The notes beneath the pieces were generated by a model, which was not told where the DNA came from, ran no database searches, and saw nothing but the letters and a program-made list of their open reading frames with translations. A stretch of DNA of 9,209 nucleotides from Akkermansiaceae bacterium (GTDB taxonomy: Bacteria > Verrucomicrobiota > Verrucomicrobiia > Verrucomicrobiales > Akkermansiaceae), in the NCBI GenBank assembly GCA_025457805.1, contig JALOTR010000065.1:1-9209 (forward strand). The letters are read 5' to 3'. Positions 5,657 through 9,209 of this stretch are shown here, in pieces. A program made the translations under genes and the position numbers. Positions within the stretch are counted from its first letter, which is position 1. Each line of letters starts with the position of its first letter.

Positions 5657-7638
5657 ACCCGCAAGCCCCCGCCACCCGCGAAATTCCGCGCTTTAGTCAG
5701 GCGCAAAACTGGTTTATCCATCCCGCAGTGAAAGCGATACCCGCACTCCTCGCCCTGATCGTCCAAGCGGTGGCAGCGCCATCAGAGCCCGGAGAAACGG
5801 CGATCCGCTACCTCGAAAAAATCCGTACCCGCGAAGTCGATCTCACGCCCGGCGCAGACACCGCCCTCTCCGCCCAGACCAGCGATGCCAAACGCAAGGA
5901 AATCTCCCGCAGGCTCGAACGCATGGCACGCGACCTCGGCGCGGATCCGCTGGAAATCGGCGCCGTGAAGCTCGATGGCGACCTCGCTGCCGTGCTGATC
6001 CACAAGATCGGGGGCTTTGATCCCGGCCGCCTCCAGGTCTTCCCCGTGGCCCTCATCAAGCGCGAGAAGGGCTGGAGCGCCGCCCCCTTGCCCGCCTCTT
6101 TTGAGAACTCCGGCATTGGCTATGCAGCCGCCTTGCGGAAACGCATCGAGTCCCTCGAAAACTGGATGCTCAGCCAGCGCGCCTTCGATTTGGAGACCCT
6201 CCGCGATCAATCCGAACAACGCATGCGCAGCCGCATCGAGTCCTCCCTGCCCGCCCATGCCATGCGGGCCATGGATGCCTTCACCGCCACCGAGCGCTTC
6301 CTCAGAGCCTGCGAAACCCGCAATCTCCCCGAAGTTCTCGGCCTGCTCGGCGGGCTCTCCAACGTTCTGCCGGACGATTGGGCCCTGCGCCTCAAGAGCG
6401 CCGATGCCGCCCTTGCGGATTCCCCGAACGCCTTGCGCCCCTGGCGTCTCCTCATCGCCCCTGAGGTCCTGCGCGTCAGCGTCTATCAGGAAGAGGATCA
6501 GGAAAACGCAATGGCCTCCATTGCCTGCCTCGATCCACTGGGAAATCCCCCGGAATTCCGCACGCCGCGCGTCGAACTCGTGCACCTGGAACTCAACAAA
6601 ACCCCCGATGGCTTCTGGCGCGTCGATCCCCCCGCTGGTTTCACCGAGGAACCCGGCCCGGAATCCGAAGATGAAGGCGAAAATCTCGATTCCGACCTGC
6701 TCGATCTTTTCCCCGCCAAGCTTGCCCTCAAGTATCCCGCCAAGCCGGAACCCACCGCTGCCGCCATCCGCGATGCCGTGTTTGCCGCCTTTTCCGCCGA
6801 TTCCCCCGCCTCATGGGCACCCCTCGTCCACACCGCCGGCGAGCCCGAACCCGTCCGGGAAACCTGTGCCGCCGCCAGCCAAGTCTGGTGGGAGACCCGC
6901 AACCGCAACACTCCCCGCAAGCCCATCCCGCTTGCCTTCCACGAATCCGGAAATGCCGCCGCCGCCATCGCCCAGTTCTTCGATCCGCGGAACCCGGATA
7001 AAATCGACCTCCGCACCCTCTATTTCCACAAAACCGACATGGGCTGGCTCTGGTCGCCCACGCCCGATGACGACACCACCCGCCCCCTCCAAGCCTGGGT
7101 GGAGGATCAGGAGGAAAAATGGGACGAAAGCTGGCAGGAAAAACTCCTCGTGGACTCCATTCCCATCGACCGCCTCCAGCCCTCCTCCGCCCCCGAGGAA
7201 AGCGCCGCCCGCGCCGTCGTGGAAACCTGGCTTGCCGCCCTGCGCAAGGGCGATATCACCGCCGCCCTTGCCATCACCGTCCGCCTCAAGCCCACCGATA
7301 GCGCCCAGATCCTCTTGCGGAACCTCGGTTACGAACTCGGCGGCACCCAGCGCATGACCCAGCCCGCCACCATCACCGGCGTCCGGCGCGGCAGCTACTT
7401 CACCGCCGTCAGCGTCAAGAACCCGCTCGAGGAAAAGCCCGCCCATCCCCTCTACCCCGTCATTTCCACCCCTGCCGGCCCCCGCATCCTGCTGGAAGTG
7501 GACCTGCTCGCCTCCGGCAACCGCAGCCGCGATTACCTCAACAAAACCGCCCTCAACCGCCTCCGCAAAACCGATACAGACGCCGCCGCCGAGTTGGAGA
7601 AATCCTTCTCCTCCCACCAGCAGTCCGCCTCACCCTGA
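5653..7638 (+). CDS. Exported protein of unknown function with four NTF2-like repeat segments
   Basis: I do not recognise this 661-residue protein. The ATG at 5653 overlaps the upstream stop as ATGA, which favours translational coupling. A hydrophobic signal-like segment follows at residues 26-42 (VKAIPALLALIVQAVAA), so export is likely. A GTG at 5728 would put the signal peptide right at the N-terminus and is a real alternative start. The rest looks like four diverged units at about 48-150, 210-330, 369-470 and 518-640. Each opens with a helix (AIRYLEKIRTR, TERFLRACETRN, IRDAVFAAFSAD, VVETWLAALRKGD). The first three close with a strand and an aromatic-W-P tail (GWSAAPLP, GFWRVDPP, GWLWSPTP); the fourth ends in a long strand (RILLEVDLLASG). 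That pattern suggests an NTF2-like or SnoaL-like fold repeated four times. No catalytic motif is evident. Third codon positions are strongly C/G. Confidence 0.75.
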   Translation: MNPQAPATREIPRFSQAQNWFIHPAVKAIPALLALIVQAVAAPSEPGETAIRYLEKIRTREVDLTPGADTALSAQTSDAKRKEISRRLERMARDLGADPLEIGAVKLDGDLAAVLIHKIGGFDPGRLQVFPVALIKREKGWSAAPLPASFENSGIGYAAALRKRIESLENWMLSQRAFDLETLRDQSEQRMRSRIESSLPAHAMRAMDAFTATERFLRACETRNLPEVLGLLGGLSNVLPDDWALRLKSADAALADSPNALRPWRLLIAPEVLRVSVYQEEDQENAMASIACLDPLGNPPEFRTPRVELVHLELNKTPDGFWRVDPPAGFTEEPGPESEDEGENLDSDLLDLFPAKLALKYPAKPEPTAAAIRDAVFAAFSADSPASWAPLVHTAGEPEPVRETCAAASQVWWETRNRNTPRKPIPLAFHESGNAAAAIAQFFDPRNPDKIDLRTLYFHKTDMGWLWSPTPDDDTTRPLQAWVEDQEEKWDESWQEKLLVDSIPIDRLQPSSAPEESAARAVVETWLAALRKGDITAALAITVRLKPTDSAQILLRNLGYELGGTQRMTQPATITGVRRGSYFTAVSVKNPLEEKPAHPLYPVISTPAGPRILLEVDLLASGNRSRDYLNKTALNRLRKTDTDAAAELEKSFSSHQQSASP

Positions 7639-7720
7639 AAACTTTGCAGGACTCGCGGAAAATTTCCCGCCGCCAGCCACCGCTTGCCGCTATGGCCGGA
7701 AATGATCCCTCTCAACAGGG

Positions 7721-7813
7721 AAATGATTGATTTTAAGGCGCTTGGGGCCGCTTTTGGGAGTCGATTTTCAAAAACAAATTTGAACGATTTTGATTTTTCA
7801 TGTTTTCTGAAGG
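7721..7813. promoter_or_regulatory. AT-rich island upstream of the pseudopilin gene, with TTCAAA-N6-TTTGAA dyad
   Basis: In a GC-rich window this stretch is conspicuously AT-rich and lies in the 190-bp gap before the pseudopilin gene, as a promoter would. It contains the exact dyad TTCAAA (7767-7772) and TTTGAA (7779-7784) with a 6-bp spacer. It also has four copies of GATTTT (7729, 7763, 7786, 7792), two of them as CGATTTT 23 bp apart. I found no convincing sigma70 -35/-10 pair. A regulator-binding role is inferred. Confidence 0.35.
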
Positions 7814-7828
7814 TTGTCCGCCCCCGAC

Positions 7829-8314
7829 ATGAAAGAACATCCCATGAAATCGTCCCACACAACCGGTCCACCCGGAAGCGCGTCCCCAAATCACCGGCAC
7901 CGCTCCACCCGCCGCCGCCAAATCGGCTCCCCGGGCATGACTCTTCTCGAGGTCACGGTCGTCATCCTGGTCCTGCTCAGTTTGGTCGCCACCCTCTTCT
8001 TCGGCGCCCAGTCCTGGAAACGCGGCTCGGACCGCGCCATCTGCATCGTCAATATCCACAACGTCCAAAAAGGCGTCCGCAGCTACTCCAACCTCTACGG
8101 GTTCGACCCCGGTGCCAGCGCCCCGAGTCTCAAATCCCAGATCATCGGCCTCGGCCGCTTTGTCGAAACAAGCCCCTCCTGCCCCGGCGGCGGCGCCTAC
8201 AACTACGGCGGGACTTCCGGCGAGGACGTCATCCCTCCCATGGGCACCCTCTACATGGATTGCAACCTCGCCACCAGCGATGCCCACGTCCCCACCGTCA
8301 CGCCCGACTGGTGA
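7829..8314 (+). CDS. Type II secretion/type IV pilin-like protein (GspG-like pseudopilin)
   Basis: This small protein of 161 residues carries a prepilin N-terminal methylation signal. The leader is basic (about 36 residues with HRHRSTRRR) and ends in Gly36. The next residues are MTLLEVTVVILVLLSLVAT, giving G|MTLLE with the conserved Glu at mature position 5 and a hydrophobic helix through about residue 60. The expected fate is cleavage by a PilD/GspO-type peptidase and assembly in a pseudopilus. After the helix, DRAICIVNIHNVQKGVRSYSN matches the C-x-N-(L/I)-x-x-(V/I)...Y layout of small verrucomicrobial and planctomycete pilins. The C-terminus has CPGGGAYNYGG, GTLYMDC and AHVPT, resembling GspG-like tails, with Cys118 and Cys145 as a possible disulfide. 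Mature position 1 is Met instead of the usual Phe. The ATG at 7829 was chosen; ATG 7844 and TTG 7814 are possible. No other secretion gene is nearby. Confidence 0.8.
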   Translation: MKEHPMKSSHTTGPPGSASPNHRHRSTRRRQIGSPGMTLLEVTVVILVLLSLVATLFFGAQSWKRGSDRAICIVNIHNVQKGVRSYSNLYGFDPGASAPSLKSQIIGLGRFVETSPSCPGGGAYNYGGTSGEDVIPPMGTLYMDCNLATSDAHVPTVTPDW

Positions 8315-8512
8315 TTTTTACCGCCTGCCCACAAGTCATCCCGGCGTGGAAGAAATCGCCCCCTTTTTCCGCAAATCCCCGGATCTTTTCCGCGATCACG
8401 TAAGTGCATTGTGGCCGGAATCATGACATGCTCCGCACATCGATTTCCCCGCCCCCTCCCGTGGTTTCTGAGGCCACGGTTGATGGAGGCTCCCCCCAGT
8501 AAAGTAGTGTAA
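8315..8512. other. Non-coding region downstream of the pseudopilin gene
   Basis: No credible gene is seen on either strand here; the open frames are short, lack family features and overlap real genes out of frame. The only structure is a short inverted repeat, CCGTGG (8459-8464) and CCACGG (8474-8479), with a 9-nt loop. It is followed by only modest T content, so it is at best a weak terminator for the pseudopilin transcript. Confidence 0.4.
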
Positions 8513-8548
8513 CTGCCCCGATCGCCCCCCCACAAGTGATCGGGGCAG
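8513..8548. terminator. Strong 11-bp hairpin between convergent genes, probable terminator
   Basis: CTGCCCCGATC (8513-8523) and GATCGGGGCAG (8538-8548) are perfect reverse complements with a 14-nt C-rich loop. The stem lies between the pseudopilin gene (+) and the rluE gene (-). On the minus strand it is followed by TTACACTACTTT, a moderately T-rich tail, so it fits best as the rluE terminator and may act in both directions. There is no long poly-T run, so factor-independent termination is plausible but not certain. Confidence 0.6.
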
Positions 8549-8567
8549 ACTGGAGGAAAACTCCGGT
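8549..8567. repeat. Second hairpin directly abutting the 8513-8548 stem
   Basis: ACTGGAG (8549-8555), loop GAAAA, CTCCGGT (8561-8567) forms a 7-bp stem in plus-strand RNA with one G-U pair. It starts at the base right after the neighbouring hairpin ends, so the two could stack. On the plus strand it is followed by TTCCCTCCC, a poor terminator tail. It may support termination or be part of a small intergenic repeat element. Confidence 0.45.
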
Positions 8568-8598
8568 TTCCCTCCCGCCCTCTCCCGCCCGCCCCGAC

Positions 8599-9165
8599 TC
8601 AGCGCTTCCAGATCCGGCCCAGATCCGCCGCATCCAGCACCCGCCAGGCCCCCTCGTTTCCCTCCAGTTCCAGCGCGCCGATCCCCGTGCGGATCAATCT
8701 CAGGGTAGGATACCCCACCGCCGCCGTCATCCGCCGCACCTGACGGTTCTTTCCCTCGATCAGTCGCAACTCCAGCCACGTCGTCGGAATCGCCTTGCGG
8801 AACCTCACTGGCGGATCCCGCGGCGGAAATTCCGGCTGCGGATCAGGCACCGCCACCTTGCAGGGACGCGTCCGGTGCCCCTGAATATCAATCCCACCCC
8901 GCGCCAGCTTCCCCACCGCCTCCGCCGGCGGCACCCCCTCCACCTGCGCCAGATAAGTCCTCGGATGTGCCGTCTTCGGGTCCAGCAGCCGATGATTGAA
9001 ACCCGCCTCATCGCTCAAGAGCAGCAAACCCTCCGAGTCCATGTCCAGCCGCCCCACCGCATACACCCCCGCAGGAAATCCGAACTCCGCCAAAGTCCGC
9101 TGACCCGGTTGATCCGGCGTGAACTGGCAGAGCACCCCGTAGGGCTTGTAAAAAGCGATCACCAT
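8599..9165 (-). CDS. rluE: 23S rRNA pseudouridine synthase, RluE type (RsuA/RluB/E/F family)
   Basis: The enzyme converts uridine to pseudouridine in rRNA; E. coli RluE acts on U2457 of 23S rRNA. The 188-residue protein covers the whole catalytic domain and has no N-terminal S4 domain, as expected for RluE. Landmarks are FYKPYGVLCQFT near the start, then GVYAVGRLDMDSEGLLLL with catalytic Asp41 in GRLD. After these come RTYLAQVEGVP, the RluE-like PPVRFRKAIPTTWLEL (118-133), and EGKNRQVRRMTAAVGYPTLRLIR (137-159). All resemble E. coli RluE closely, more than RsuA, RluB or RluF. The ATG at 9165 starts directly at the conserved KPYG strand; no clear ribosome binding site precedes it. It is transcribed toward the pseudopilin gene and separated from it by the hairpins at 8513-8567. 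The exact target uridine in this organism is inferred. Confidence 0.9.
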   Translation of the reverse strand: MVIAFYKPYGVLCQFTPDQPGQRTLAEFGFPAGVYAVGRLDMDSEGLLLLSDEAGFNHRLLDPKTAHPRTYLAQVEGVPPAEAVGKLARGGIDIQGHRTRPCKVAVPDPQPEFPPRDPPVRFRKAIPTTWLELRLIEGKNRQVRRMTAAVGYPTLRLIRTGIGALELEGNEGAWRVLDAADLGRIWKR

Positions 9166-9209
9166 GAAGGCAGCAGGAAAAGTTTCACCCCCGGAACATG
9201 AAAAAACAC

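Noticed and set aside
6017..7357. A 446-codon open frame on the plus strand inside the exported-protein gene
   Set aside because: It is almost all Pro, Ser and Ala with no domain pattern, as expected from a shifted frame of GC-rich, third-position-biased coding DNA. The 5653-7638 frame has normal composition and a signal sequence.
7655..7675. Palindrome-like GCGGAAAATTTCCCGC
   Set aside because: Pairing needs a bulged C and leaves almost no loop, so no stable structure is expected.
7706..7721. Possible terminator hairpin TCCCT-CTCAAC-AGGGA after the exported-protein gene
   Set aside because: The stem is only 5 bp and is not followed by a T run; the T-containing stretch beyond it belongs to the AT-rich island. 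It is too weak to call.
8328..8541. Shared CCCACAAGT-(C/G)-ATC at 8328-8340 and 8529-8541
   Set aside because: The match is only about 12 bases, with no flanking similarity and no element boundaries. It may well be chance.
8396..8779. A 127-codon minus-strand frame running from rluE into the intergenic region
   Set aside because: It is out of frame with rluE, Gly/Arg-rich, and crosses the hairpins. There is no sign of a real protein.
8536..9201. A 221-codon plus-strand open frame opposite rluE
   Set aside because: It is very Arg/Pro/His-rich with no domain, while the minus strand encodes a full pseudouridine synthase with catalytic motifs.

Overview
The window reads as a GC-rich bacterial chromosome segment. 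It is most likely from the Verrucomicrobia (Verrucomicrobiae), judged by protein style only. The clues are a very long secreted protease ending in a Trp-containing module that closes with an RFYRA-type tail, a YdjM-type protein starting (M/V)DSITQAALGAAVGE, a short GspG-like pseudopilin, and start codons without clear Shine-Dalgarno sequences. No phage, transposase, CRISPR, tRNA or rRNA signal was seen.

Layout. (1) 1-417 (+): the 3' end of a membrane protein whose tail resembles the DUF4129 region of transglutaminase-like (TgpA-type) proteins. (2) 451-4395 (-): convergent with it, a roughly 1,314-residue exported metzincin zinc protease. Its order is signal peptide, propeptide with a CxxC, HExxHxxGxxHD catalytic domain, PPC-like domain, Ig-like domain, jelly-roll/MAM-like domain, a second copy of the Ig-like domain, three BACON-like repeats and a C-terminal RFYRA module. 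(3) 4396-4546: a divergent intergenic region with a small perfect dyad just upstream of the protease start. (4) 4547-5656 (+): a YdjM/DUF457-family membrane protein. (5) 5653-7638 (+): an ATGA-overlapping gene for an exported protein of unknown function that looks like four degenerate copies of an NTF2-like fold. (6) 7639-7828: an AT-rich island with a TTCAAA-N6-TTTGAA dyad. (7) 7829-8314 (+): a small type II secretion/type IV pilin-like protein. (8) 8315-8598: non-coding, with two abutting hairpins between convergent genes. (9) 8599-9165 (-): an RluE-type 23S rRNA pseudouridine synthase.

Only one functional unit is well supported by arrangement. The YdjM-like gene and the exported NTF2-like-repeat gene overlap by four bases and are probably co-translated, which suggests a shared envelope role. 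The protease and the pseudopilin are both envelope or secretion related, but nothing in the sequence links them directly. The most distinctive items are the protease architecture with its propeptide CxxC, and the unrecognised four-repeat exported protein.
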